Source: Daldinia sp. FL1419 (Eukaryota; Ascomycota; Sordariomycetes; Xylariales; Hypoxylaceae). From it: a stretch of DNA of 64,000 nt. Where the stretch lies: NCBI GenBank assembly GCA_025201765.1, contig MU623438.1:1-64000 (forward strand), written 5' to 3'. This document shows positions 35,501 through 45,938 of the stretch, piece after piece. Made by a program: the position numbers and the translations under genes. Position 1 is the stretch's first letter. Every line of letters starts with the position of its first letter. The notes under the pieces were generated by a model that made no database searches, had not been told where the DNA came from, and was given only the letters and a program-made list of their open reading frames with translations.

Positions 35501-35573
35501 ACTTCTTCTCGACTTTTTGTGGACCAACTTCGCCTTCGTCCATAGGGACGAAAGCGTATTTTTTGTTGCTCAT
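32541..35573 (-). CDS. PRP2: Pre-mRNA splicing DEAH-box ATP-dependent RNA helicase Prp2/DHX16
   Basis: Single exon. I start at the Met of MSNKKYAFVP (35573), giving 1010 residues; an in-frame Met 15 bases upstream would add five. Residues 25-345 are charged and disordered with RS and KR runs, then the Prp2-specific EYGQEKFVTEHEEWEREQ and YIQWN segment. Numbering from the longer start, helicase motifs are GETGSGKT (395-402), DEAH (493-496), SAT (525-527), LTGQDEIE, and QRSGRAGRVGPG as motif VI. Winged-helix, ratchet and OB-fold regions follow. Prp2 drives remodelling of the activated spliceosome before the first splicing step. The pre-helicase signature points to Prp2/DHX16 (S. pombe cdc28) rather than Prp22 or Prp16. 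It lies head to head with SCJ1. Confidence 0.93.
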   Translation of the reverse strand: MSNKKYAFVPMDEGEVGPQKVEKKSKHKRRDENKKSSSHRDSPRDSHRTRRHSRSRSPPRESHRHKSKSIRKHADDDFDDRWGDEEPGSEPEPSEDGRDEEPDFKESAPKRVKLSHDEREGNDDGADSDTARDVAEREAFARRLKERDGGKSKSEGKAERERQRLADELSASRAAMPDLRERSRQDYLKKREAERLALLRKQVAEETAELNSGVRLSEREKAEFAKNREILRLAEERLRIDDHRDGYYMPEDYITEKGKIDRKRKEEALYKRYVERDEYGQEKFVTEHEEWEREQTQKAKAQINRAEREYEGDYAPVLDPEQYIQWNMGSTLAGEGKTLTKEQRFLEAQIEAAEKKALSIQETRKSLPIYKYRDEFIAAINQYQILVLVGETGSGKTTQLPQYLHEAGYTKGGLKVGCTQPRRVAAMSVAARVAEEMGVKVGNEVGYSIRFEDATSDKTILKYMTDGMLLREFMTEPDLAGYSALMIDEAHERTVHTDILLALVKDLARERPDLKLLISSATMNAEKFAKYFDDAPIFNIPGRRYPVDIYYTPAPEANYLTAAITTIFQIHTTQGKGDILVFLTGQDEIEAAEQQLTETARKLGNRVKELIVCPIYANLPSDLQSKIFEPTPDGARKVVLATNIAETSLTIDGITYVIDPGYVKENVYNPATGMSNLVVVPCSRASANQRSGRAGRVGPGKCFRLYTRYAYMNEMDESTTPEIQRTNLNSVVLLLKSLGINQLLEFEFMDPPPTESLIGALNQLFALQALNHKGELTKVGRQMAEFPTDPMLAKAVLAADKFKCVDEVLSIVSMLSEASALFFRPKDKKIHADSARNRFTVKEGGDHLTLLNIWNQWVDSDFSPIWARENFLQQRSLTRARDVRDQLAKLCERVEVAPSTCGSANIEPIKKALTAGFFPNAAKLQRNGDSYRTVKNNTTVWIHPSSVLMKSDPPEKMVIYYELVLTNKEYMRSCMPIKPQWLNEVAPHFHKKKDLEELEERKMPKGHSGR

Positions 35574-36311
35574 TTCTACTCTTTCCAAGTTATCACGCCG
35601 GGTAGCTAGAAAGAACTTGGGTAATGACGGTGCTGGGATCGAGTAATCGAATCGATCTTATGCAACTAATTTTCAAGTCGTGGACGAAAAGTATGACTTT
35701 AATCAAGATAGAAGAACGATGGAGACGCTATAGTATGCGTACTATGTTAGGTACATGTAACTAGGTAACCGTACATAGTTGGGAAACTCGCCTCGGTTGC
35801 CTGTTATTTTTTTTCTTGATTACCTCCTTTGGAGTCACTGCCATATAACAAGCCAATCAGAGCTTTAAATAATGCCAAGACTAGACCACTTTTTAAAGTT
35901 GCAGGGCTTATCTTATCATAGCGGGTCAATCGCCTAGCTTAGAAGTTCTTACCACGTTGACACGCTGGTATTTTTTGGGGATAGACGGCTTTTATTAGTA
36001 TCCTACCTCACTAAGCTGCCTTGGTAGTTTAACTTCTAGCTACGTTTCTACAATTTATTATTTCATTTGGATATCTCTTACTTGGTCTCTTTTTCTTCCC
36101 TTCTCTCCCCGAAAGACCCCACGTTGGTCAATTCCTATGCTAATCCTCCGGTATCAATGGGAAAACTATCCTTCGGTGTTTCCATAGAGTCGCCTGCATT
36201 TAATATTCATCCTTGTTGGTTTTAATTAGTTACCGATAACTACGATCACTTTGCTGTACTGTTGTTGCGTTGTCTTCCCAGAAGATTTCCGTGAGCCGCC
36301 ATTCGCTTGGT
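35574..36311. promoter_or_regulatory. Bidirectional intergenic region between PRP2 and SCJ1
   Basis: About 740 bases between divergent starts. A T/C-rich stretch (about 36083-36112) precedes the SCJ1 start on its coding strand. No other gene content. Confidence 0.5.
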
Positions 36312-37675
36312 ATGATGCTCTTCCATTGGGCAACCATTGGGTTGCTCTTCATTCTAGCGCAGCTTGCATTTTGCGCCGAAGACTTCTATAAAGTATGTCG
36401 CTTCCAAGTTATCTAATAATTCAATGTTAACCGTTCCTTGCCAGATCCTTGGGGTAGACCGTCAGGCGACGGACAAGCAGATCAAGACAGCATATCGACA
36501 ACTGAGCAAAAAGTACCACCCGGATAAGAACCCGTAAGTCGATGTTCTTCTTCAAATCCCAATTATGTGGATTAGTAGCTCATGCGACGCCTAGAAATGA
36601 CCCCACAGCTAAAGACAAGTTCGTCGAGGTCTCCGAGGCCTACGAGGCTCTAATCGACCCGGAGTCCCGAAAGATCTACGACCAGTACGGACACGAAGGT
36701 CTGAAGCAGCACAGCCAAGGGGGTGGGCATCATCACGATCCGTTTGACCTTTTCAGCCGATTCTTCGGCGGAGGTGGCCATTATCAAAGGGGACAGCCGC
36801 GCGGACACGACATCGAGATCAAGGTTGGCATTTCCCTGCGCGACTTCTACAACGGGCGAGATACGGAGTTTCAGTGGGAGAAGCAGCAAATATGTGAGGA
36901 GTGCGACGGGTCGGGATCGCAAGACGGCGTTGTAGACACGTGTCGTCATTGCGGCGGCCACGGTGTACGTATCATTAAGCACCAGCTTGCCCCAGGCATG
37001 TTCCAGCAGATTCAGACTACATGTGATGCCTGCGGCGGCCGCGGTAAGACTATCAAGCATAAGTGCCCGGTATGCGGCGGTAACAGGGTTGTCCGCAAGC
37101 CGACTACTGTCTCACTCAAGATTGAGCGGGGCGTAGCCCGAGATGCCAAGATCGTCTACGAAAATGAGGCCGATGCGAGCCCTGATTGGATCGCCGGGGA
37201 CCTAGTTGTCACTCTCACCGAGAAAGAGCCCGATTTCGAGAACGATAACCCTGATCACGTGGATGGGGCTTTCTTTCGGCGTAAGGGTAATGATCTCTTC
37301 TGGAGGGAAGTTCTCTCTCTGCGAGAAGCTTGGATGGGCGATTGGACTCGTAACCTGACACATCTAGACGGCCACGTTGTGAAGCTCAGTCGGAAACGTG
37401 GTGAGATCGTGCAACCCGGTCACGTCGAAACCGTGGAAGGTGAAGGCATGCCTATATGGAGCGAAGATGGCGATTCGGTATACCATCAATACCAATTCGG
37501 CAAGCTATACGTCGAGTACGTGGTAATATTACCGGACCAGATGGAGTCTGGAATGGAAAAGGAGTTCTGGTCCATATTCCAGAAATGGAGAGGCAAGGTC
37601 GGCGTAGACCTACAAAAAGACAGCGGGAGGCCGCAAGGGGCCGTGACGATAAAGGAAGAGAAAGATGAGCTGTAA
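36312..37675 (+). CDS. SCJ1: ER-lumenal DnaJ/Hsp40 co-chaperone (Scj1 type)
   Basis: Exons 36312-36392, 36445-36533 and 36595-37675 give 416 residues. Residues 1 to about 22 are a signal peptide. The J domain follows with HPD at 52-54. A G/H-rich linker (SQGGGHHHDPFDLFSRFFGGGGHYQRG) comes next, shown here only in part by its key FDLFSRFFGGG. Four zinc-binding CxxCxGxG-type repeats are CEECDGSG, CRHCGGHG, CDACGGRG and CPVCGGNR. Two beta-rich substrate domains follow, and the protein ends in KDEL, the ER retrieval signal. It stimulates the lumenal Hsp70 Kar2/BiP in folding and ER-associated degradation. Type I DnaJ organisation plus the retrieval signal make the assignment firm. Confidence 0.95.
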
Positions 37676-38136
37676 ATGTGATACCTCCTAATAGAATATA
37701 GAGATGAAATGTACGAAAATATTTATAATACGCGAGCTAATAATGCCCACCTGTGTCCGTAGTACTCGGGCCACAGTCTTTACACTGTGTATGACGGGAT
37801 TCCTTGCTCCACAGATCCGGCACGTAAACCAATCGAGTTGGGGGGATATTTTTCTGCCGCGATGGCTCTGCCTGTGTGCCCCCCGTACCCCTATCGAACC
37901 GAACAGGATATTGTCCTCGACGAAGCGGCTATCGGATGGATTCCATATCAAACAAGTGCTGCGCCTACTCGGGGATATAATTAATCGCCGAGCTCGGGGA
38001 CCTTTCCTCCAGTATATATACCCTATTATCCCTATTATCCCTATATATTCTCGTTCCCCCTTTTCTTTCCCCTCCCCATTCGTGTGTCCTGCCCTCTCCT
38101 GACAAGCGTGACTCATCCTATCCCCCTCATCCCACC
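37676..38136. other. Intergenic with ATATATCCCTATTATCC repeat near the promoter
   Basis: About 460 bases. CCCTATTATC occurs twice in tandem at about 38019-38042, next to a CT-rich tract (38053-38100) just upstream of the methyltransferase start. No gene seen. Confidence 0.55.
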
Positions 38137-39126
38137 ATGTCTCTCCCCGCCCGCACGCTCGAGGCCTTCCTAGGCCTCCTGAAACCATGGTGCTTCCTGC
38201 TGATATCGGCATCGTATCTGCCCAAGACCATACTATCCCTCCTGCGCGAGCGCAACGTCGCTGAGCTGCTGTCCCCCGGCAGGCTGCGGGATGCCTGGTT
38301 CAATGAGTTCTGGGGGGGCTTCGCGGGGCCTAATATTCGTCGCGACGCCGGCATGCGCGTCGTCCCGCTGCTGCGGGGGTACGCGAGTAAAGGAGACGTG
38401 GTCGACGAGCAAGTCGTCCCCGGCCTCGCTGGTACCGTCATCGAGGTCGGCGCCGGCTCTGGCCTCTGGGTCGACATGTACCGAGAAGTCGCGGGCGTGC
38501 GCGCCTCGCCGGAAGACAGCGCCACGAGGCGCAGGAAAGTCGGAGGAAGCGCTGCGACGGACGGCGTCGTCACGCGCGTGTACGGCGTAGAGCCCAACGT
38601 GGATCAGCACCCGGCTCTGCGACGGGCTATTGCCAAAGCCGGGCTCGAAGACGTATACCGTATCGTGCCGGTCGGAATCGAAGACCTAGACGATGCGACA
38701 AAATGGGACGGGCGCGTGGAGAAGGGCAGCGTAGACTGCATCGTGACTATTTTGTGTCTATGCAGTATCCCCGACCCCGAGAAGAATATCCGCGAGCTGT
38801 ACCAGTACCTCAAGAAGGGAGGACGATGGTACATATACGAGCACGTCCAGTGCGAGTATAGCTGGTACATGAGAGCGTACCAACGTGAGTTTTCCCCTTT
38901 CCCGATTCCCTGCTCGATAGAAGAGTCGCTGTGCTAACCTTCCGTGATTTATCAAGGTCTGATTAACATATTCTGGCCGCATTTCATCGGCGGATGCCTC
39001 CTCTGCCGGCCGACAGAGAAGACGCTGCGAGAAGCAGGGCCTTGGGAAAAGATCGATGTTGCCCAGCCCCCGATCGAGCCGTGGTATTCAGCCCTCCCAC
39101 ATAGATTAGGCGTATTCACGAAATAG
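38137..39126 (+). CDS. SAM-dependent class I methyltransferase (methyltransferase-11 / METTL7-like)
   Basis: Two exons, 38137-38884 and 38957-39126, give 305 residues. A hydrophobic N-terminal segment (LLKPWCFLLISASYLPK) may anchor it in a membrane. Motif I is VIEVGAGSGLW (101-111) and the acidic residue after strand 2 lies in YGVEPN. An unusual insert rich in R, S and A (about 120-140) separates them. Later strands carry SVDCIVTILCLCSIPDPEKN (motif IV-like) and LKKGGRWYIYEHV. The order and the C-terminal WPHFIGGCLLCRPTEKTL segment resemble METTL7-type alkyl or thiol methyltransferases. The substrate is unknown. The insert codons are GC-rich. Confidence 0.82.
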
Positions 39127-39477
39127 ACCCGTCAGTATGATAGACGTGGACATATTGGATGGTGACAAATACAGTTTTCGAGAGGGACGAAGTTATTCAA
39201 GCTTTTATGATATTTCTTTTCTTTACATGACAATTTATTTTTGTGGGATCAGTCAATTCATTTCTATCCTATCCTTCAACGGAGATTAGGGCATATCATG
39301 GATTAGTGGGTGTCAGCAATTGCAATATAACCATGGTTCACGAAAGCAGCAAATGTTTGTAGATATTTAGATATCTTCATTCTCCCTATGGGATATCACG
39401 TTATAAAGGAGATTTTTGTTTACAATTATCGTATCGTAATATTGTTCATTCCATCATTACCAAACCCAGTCCGTGCT
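39127..39477. other. Convergent 3' intergenic region
   Basis: About 350 AT-rich bases between the methyltransferase stop and the minus-strand repeat-protein stop. Nothing else is visible. Confidence 0.6.
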
Positions 39478-40742
39478 TTACAATCCCCGGTGCGTCTCCT
39501 GTGTTGTTCCAGTGGTATTCCTCTCACCACGGTGGTGTCCGTGTGCATCGTGTTCGACGACCGGCTCACCGACGTGTTTCCGGAGTGTAGAAGGGGGTAC
39601 CTGAGCGGCATCGGTAGGATCTTTGGAAATGTAGTTTCCGCTTCAGGCAATCGTTAATAAAATTATCCAAAAAGGGGAAAGCGAGCCGAAATCAAAGGCG
39701 ACGGCGTACTTACGAGCTGTAAGTCTTGTCGCCGCCGACGGTCCGAGAGTTGTCAAGGTCACTATCGACTCTGGGGTCCAGTTTGTTGGCGATATTGCTG
39801 CTATGGGGGCCAGCAGTATCAGGGGCGGGGCCCGGACCGGAATGGGCGGTGCGAGATCCGTCCAAACCGTGGGTTCCAGTTGTACCATGAGCTCCTGTCG
39901 AGCCATAGGTACCAGTAGTACCGTGAGTACCAGTTGTACCGTGAGTACCAGTTGTACCATAGCTGTCGTTTGTACCATAACCGCCCGTGGTACCATGCGT
40001 ACCAGTAGTACCGTGGGTTCCGGTCAAACCATGGGCTCCGCCCGCGCCGTGGTTACCGACACCGTGTCCGTAGTTGCCGGTGGTGCCAGTAGTACCGGTC
40101 GTGGAGTCATAACCGTGAGTACCAGTAGTCGAACCGTAGCCAGCGCCGGTGCTTCCAAAGGTATTGCCGGTACTGCCGGTGTAGCCAGTGCCAGGGGTTC
40201 CGGCAGTACCGGAACTTCCGTACGCGTTGCCAGCAGTACGGGATCCATCTCGGTCGGAGTCAACACGAGGGTCAACGGCGTTGGCTACTCGAGAGTTGTG
40301 GGGTCCAGCAGCTCCTTCTCGGCCACTGCCACCGTAGTCGCCGGCGGTGTTACCCGCATAGCGGCCATCTCGGTCGGAGTCAATTCGGGGGTCGGCAGCG
40401 TTAGCAAGCCGCGAGTTGTGGGGTCCAGATGCACCTTCTCGGTGAGCACCAGTTGTGCCTGTTCCAGAGTGGGTGTAGTTGTCTCCGGAATTGTATGCGT
40501 GAGAACCACCGGCGGCATAGCCCGGTGCGGCACGGTTGTCACCTAAAATACGTGTTAGCTGTACTACTATACCGGGAGCTTGGATCATGTTACATACGGT
40601 CACTGTCGATTCTTGGGTCCGCAGCGTTGCCTACTCGGCTGTTGTGGGGTCCGTGGGTGCCCTCGGGAGCACTGCTGTGAGTAGTAGAGGAATGGTGGTT
40701 GCCGGAGACGGCTTCCTTAACCTTCTGAATGACGCCAGACAT
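39478..40742 (-). CDS. Gly/Thr/His-rich repeat protein with four GPHNSR-DPRxDSDRD modules
   Basis: Three exons, 40742-40598, 40542-39714 and 39640-39478, give 378 residues. The start is MSGVIQKVKEAVSGN. Four copies of a module of about 20 residues, GPHNSRxxNAxDPRxDSDRD, occur: three near the N-terminus and one, diverged (GPHSSNIANKLDPRVDSDLD), after a long low-complexity block of GTTGTHG/GTYG units. I placed the last intron so that the frame continues into APPS-like AQVPPSTLRKHVGEPVVEHD and a His-rich tail; the unspliced frame would stop just after the donor. Proteins of this shape are common in moulds and are often labelled stress or surface proteins. There is no signal peptide, so an intracellular, hydrophilin-like role is as likely. 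Function is unknown. Confidence 0.78.
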
Positions 40743-42702
40743 GTTGGGTGATTATGGTATGATTATGGTAACGAGTAGTTGGGAAAAGTAGATGTAATAG
40801 TTAAAATGGGTATCGAATTGTTGATGTTGTTAATGATGATTATGAGGAAACGGTTATAAAGTTCTGGGATGGTCAGCTTCTTATACTGATGCGAGGCCAG
40901 CCTTAATATGCGTGCCTATCCTTTATTTCCAAGGCACACTTAATTTGCCGCCATATTTCATCATCCAGAATCTCGATCAAGTACCGTAGCTTCTATTCCC
41001 TACATTACGCCTACTGGAGGCGGTTTGCCAACCCTTGGCCAATCGATACGTGATACGAAGCCGCAAGACAACTTTGAAAGCATCTCTGACTTCATCCGTC
41101 GTCATCGCCCCTGATTGGAGATGCATGATCCTTGCTGGTGCGGTTATTAAGCCCTACCGCCGCATCAAACCCGATCCGAAGGCTCACAAGAACATAGGTG
41201 ATCTAGCCCCTGAGTGTCAGGCACTGTACTATGTATTTAACCCAGGCACATCGAAATGATATGGGTCTTCCATGCTAACCCCAGCCTGAGCTACCTCAGC
41301 CGCCAACTTAGCCGTTTAGCTTACCAAGGCCGTATTGTCCTGTGGCTTGCCCACCAGCGTCATAGTAAAGAGCTATATGTTATGGAACATATCCCCACAG
41401 TCGATACCGGTGGATAAGCAGATGACGATATGTGGGGGATGTACGTAGGGTATACTCCTTGGACAAAGCAAAGCCAGACCTTGTAGTTCTGGACGGGTCT
41501 ATTTCGTCGACTTTGCGTAGCTTCTTGCGCTAACGACCGAATGTAGAAAATTTCCGACTGCTCTAATCATATCATTGGGTCTTATATCCAGTACTTCCTT
41601 AGCTTGTAGTGTATACAAGCGTGAAGTGGGATTTGAGCCATGTTGTCGACATCCGAGAAGTATCGGTACCTATTGAAGTCTTGTTAAAAAAGTAAGATTA
41701 AACCGATTCCTTCCACATTGAATCCTTCTAATAAGTTTTCGTGCTAGTGATTTAAGCCGTGGCTAGTGAGACTACATAAGGTGTGTAAGATGTGGCGTCG
41801 TGTTAGCCAATCCGCCACAGCCTTTTAATCCCTTTATCCCTGTTGACCCCGCCAAATGCTGTCATAGATTTCCCTGTTGCCAACTTCTCAACTCTTTGAC
41901 CCAAACAAGAAATACCCTCTCTATGGAATCCTATCAAATCAAATACCACACTTGTTTCATCTGCCGATGATCCTGGAAAGTATTCATGAAAGTAGCTTTT
42001 CAAATGAGATGTCACATAATTTACATCAGAATGATGTCTATTTCTCTAAAGCTACGTCCTGTTACATGATTACTTTCTATCCTATTACGTAGCAATACAC
42101 GGTAAAGATACGAGGCTACCAACGGCTTGGCAGGAACAATAATACGATGGGATCCATCAATACGCTTAAAGTCGATCAGGGTCTTCCTTAGCCTAAGGAT
42201 TAGCATAACTTTATCGGTACAAGTGATGCAAGTAAAAGTACAGGACACGCCATCGAGGTAGTTCAGTAGCTTCAATCACTTAATAGGTGCCTAATAGTTA
42301 TCATAAGGCTATAAACATGCAAGTCACATCTCTAACCTACAAGCTAATTCACGTTTAAGTAGGAGTTTGATCATGACTATTATGGTTCTTGTCTCATTAA
42401 TTATTTGGGTATCTTTTCCTATAATATTGTTGTTAATGCCATGAAGAAACCCCAGCGACCTCCAATGATATCTCGAAAACATACATTTCTACTAAACGAC
42501 CCCCTTCCCCCTTCCCCCTCCCCCCCAATATACTCGTAATGTCGTATTTCAAAGTAAACCAAAATTAGGGCTTTCTGCCGTGGCTAAACCAAAGGCCAAA
42601 GCAATCGGAAGCGGATGGATGTAATAATTCGCATATAAAAGCCGGCACATGCGATGGTCGTGGTACGAGACGCGGAGCGCCCAGTTTCATATCGAGCTTC
42701 TC
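40743..42702. other. Intergenic, no supported gene
   Basis: About 2 kb. Frames at 41035, 41803, 41877 and 42021 overlap on both strands, lack motifs and break without intron partners I can justify. A C-run occurs near 42500-42526. Confidence 0.6.
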
Positions 42703-43246
42703 CTAGACGCGAGAGCCGCGCCATCTTCGGCGACGATAGGCTCGAGCCTCGTGATCACGAACCCATACAATACCAACTATAGCTGAGACAAGCCAGCAAA
42801 TAGCAGATAAGAAGGAGAACGCGATGACAGCTTTCCATTTCCCACATTGATCACCGTTACGGAACGAGACATTACCCCAGTCGAAGGCGTACCCACAATT
42901 ACCGTCGAGATACTAGATGAATTATTAGCACACGAGCCACTTACTTGACGTTGACCTTATCCGGATGACTTACACTAACTAGTAGACCAAAGGCAACGAA
43001 CCAACAAATAGAAATGACGAGATCAACAGGCCAGTGAACGAAGCTACCCGCGAACGGGAACAGCCAGACGATGGAAAGGAAAATGGCGAGACCAGCTACT
43101 ACTTCGGTGTAGATAAAACGACCGTGGTCCCAGCTATCCGTATGTCTAACGGCATGGAGATACTGTCCGTTGATTCCCGCAACGATGGCCCCAAATGCCA
43201 ACTCCGCAAGGCGGAGGACCATCGAGAAGATGTCTGTCAAGATCAT
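42703..43246 (-). CDS. MARVEL-like four-span membrane protein
   Basis: Two exons, 43246-42974 and 42912-42703, give 160 residues. Four hydrophobic spans lie around residues 5-25, 45-65, 72-93 and 116-140, with short loops. The third loop carries a cysteine-containing segment (YLDGNCGYAF...GDQCGKWK) typical of fungal MARVEL-domain proteins. The tail is very basic (RAYRRRRWRGSRV) and should face the cytosol. Members sit in plasma-membrane domains or vesicles, and the specific role is unknown. The splice removes 61 bases and joins in phase 0. The unspliced first exon would instead read a few extra residues and stop. Confidence 0.8.
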
Positions 43247-45938
43247 CTTGATCGGATATAGAGGATAATACTTTTGCTATGAAACACCTAACTGGTTAGG
43301 TAGTAAGCAATTATGGGATTATTACACGGCCAACCAATGGTCCGTAGTGGTTGTGGTGGTCATATGTTAGATAGGTAGGTAGTGGAGGAAAAGAAGAGTC
43401 AAGTGAAGCATCCGCTAGGTTAGACAGCTAACCCGGTATTTATCAGCAGTTTGGACTATTAAAATGTCTACTATGTTAGGTTAACCATAGCTCGGGCAAG
43501 TAGGGTATGACGACGCGGTCTGAATCGTCTAAGCCAACATTATGGCATCTCTGGGTTGGGTGCCGGGTCCCGAATAAAGGCCAAATACTGCCTTGGCTTA
43601 TGAACTTGACATATCACATTGTATGACTGGCCGCACAAATCAGGATCTTGGTACTTAAAACGTATCACATATAGGCGAATTTGTATGCATGATATATCTA
43701 TCTATATAAATTACCTATTAACCGTGTATTTACAACTTGGAAATACGCACGAAAACAAACATTTGATCCTTGCTGGGGATCGGTCAATCACCCCAGAATC
43801 TGCAATATCAACATGGTTTCAACCTCGTAAGGTTTGCTACGAGCCAATACAGAACAAAAACAATGTCATGTGGTATGGAAATGCAGGCTCTAATAGTCTA
43901 GTTTTTTCGAGAATTGCGTGGAAAGCCGTAGCCAACCAAATCACCAGTCGTGGTGCCGCGTGTTGCGTTGTCAAAGAAAAATGAGGTCATACAAATTGGA
44001 AGATAGAGTACGTACCTGCAGATTTAGTACTTGGGTACATATATGTGTATTGACTGGCTGACGTAATGCATAAGGCTCAGCTAGATGCAGTATAAAGTAT
44101 TGTACATAGGTACCTAGTAAAGCCCCGCGCTGACGCAACACACGGCACTCACGGCAACGACGCTCTGAGGTACGAAGTACATCAAGAGCATTGCTCGTTC
44201 TAGAACGCGACGCGCTACTAGGTACTTCAAGCGAAATGCTAGGTACCTAAGTACTTATATAGATTTGGTAGGTCTTACTTATTATTCAGGTATAGATGGA
44301 TTATAATCAGAGAAAATATTAGAAGTGGAAATGTTACATGTATGATAACCGCAGAATAATAAAATCCATTCATACTTGCTTTTTTATCCCCTATAAGGCT
44401 GCCGCATACCTCTTATATATTTCACTTCCGGCTGCATTAAGTACCTACGGTATACATAAATCAAAGGCTGACTCTAACAATGAACTAGATTATCCAAATA
44501 CTTAATGTATTAGATTCGCAATCTGATTCCGTGTATCACAGCATGTCACGAGGCGGACCAAGAAGCAAGGAAACAACTTCGTTGTTCCGCGAGGAACCTA
44601 TCTACAACTATGGCTAAGGGCAGCTACATATAGAACAAGTTCTTTGTTCTATATGTAGCACAGGCTAGAGCCCTGACACAGCATCTAGGTTAGGTAGGTA
44701 CCTAGGTAGGTATTCAAAGTATTGCCCAGTATACATCTAGGATAGCATCTTGTTTCTTCTTGGTTGATAAAGCTTTAATTATACGACTAAGTGTAGGTAC
44801 TGAAAAGGATACCACTAACTAATAAGTCTAGCTGCCTAGAAATATAGAAATGTATAAACCCAGAATTTCCTTTACAACTTACTTGAAACGCTTTCATAGC
44901 TCGTAAGGAATGTTTAAAGATGTAAGCTCTTCATGCGATAATAATTTCGACGCCCTCTCCTGGGGTCTCGGTTTTTTTTTGTTTTTTTTTACTTTCTACC
45001 GACTAGGCAGTTTAAAAAATGAGAAAAGTGAACAGGGGTTAATTACATGGGCCGATCCCTAGGCGTCTGTGAAAGTAGAGTATATAGCGTCAGGTCTTGA
45101 AGGGATCTACTTCATTCAGCGCTCAAAGGCTAAAAGGAGCTCATGTAGTCGCAAGCATTGGAGGCAAAGTTATAGCACCGTACTAGAAGAAAATCACCAG
45201 CGCTTCATATAATCTATATCTCCAATCTCGAAGTATATCACGCTAATATCCCCAAGTTTATATATATCATATCAGAGGTAGAAGACTAAAAGAATTCGTC
45301 TAATGATGCCTCAATAAATAATATGAAAAACCAGACCGTAGTCCGACGCCGTGATTTACCCCTGGATTAGCCCCGGGGGAAGGCTACAGAGCCTCGCAAA
45401 TTGTATATCTGCGCTGTTGTAGCCGACAAGGCCTTGAGATTGGGGAAGTATTTTCAATATTGACAGTGATGTGGTTGGGAAATTCACATCAAGGAGAGCA
45501 CCTGCATAGCCAAACCTGCTTTATAGGTATAAAAGATTTTGGGACTAAGCGGGTCTGGTCTCGGAATACCTTCGCATAGGTAACTTTCGACAGCAAGCCT
45601 ATTCGACGATCATGCCCTGTTCCTACCCCAGTTAAGCCCAGTGACTTCCTGTTTATTTCGAGTCAAGGATTTCCCTCTGCGGTTTGAACATTTTCAAAGC
45701 TACTTTTTCTTTCCCACAGTCTCCTCACACATCCTTTCTCGGACTTCTTTCTTCCATAGGCTGAGTATTTCCCTTGACTATTTATAATACTCTCGTACCA
45801 AAATCCCTGCGTTGATGAAACGCTCGATTACCTTACTGACACTCCAATGGTGACAAAAGCCTTGATATTAACAAAATAGTTCAACACTAGAGACGTCTTC
45901 TAATATTGTTGACGCCTCCTTTTAGGATCATCGTCAAG
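43247..45938. other. Gene-poor region with inverted repeat and TAGGTACC runs
   Basis: About 2.7 kb without a supportable gene. The frame at 43619-43984 has no domain. A perfect inverted repeat lies at 44623-44659, and GTTAGGTAGGTACCTAGGTAGG-type sequence near 44690-44711. A T-run interrupted by G is at about 44971-44990. Confidence 0.6.
44623..44659. repeat. Perfect 16-bp inverted repeat with 5-base loop
   Basis: The left arm GCTACATATAGAACAA pairs exactly with the right arm TTGTTCTATATGTAGC around the loop GTTCT. No U-tract follows on either side, so it is not a bacterial-type terminator. It could be a hairpin, a dyad protein-binding site or a remnant of a small inverted-repeat element. Confidence 0.9.

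Noticed and set aside
39803..40546. Long open frame on the + strand over the repeat protein
   Set aside because: It is antisense to the GTTGTHG-coding repeats; its Ser/Thr/Val-rich content is the reverse complement of the repeat units, with no start context or domain.
41035..41259. 74-codon + frame
   Set aside because: No domain, no splice partner, and overlapping frames on the other strand nearby; probably chance.
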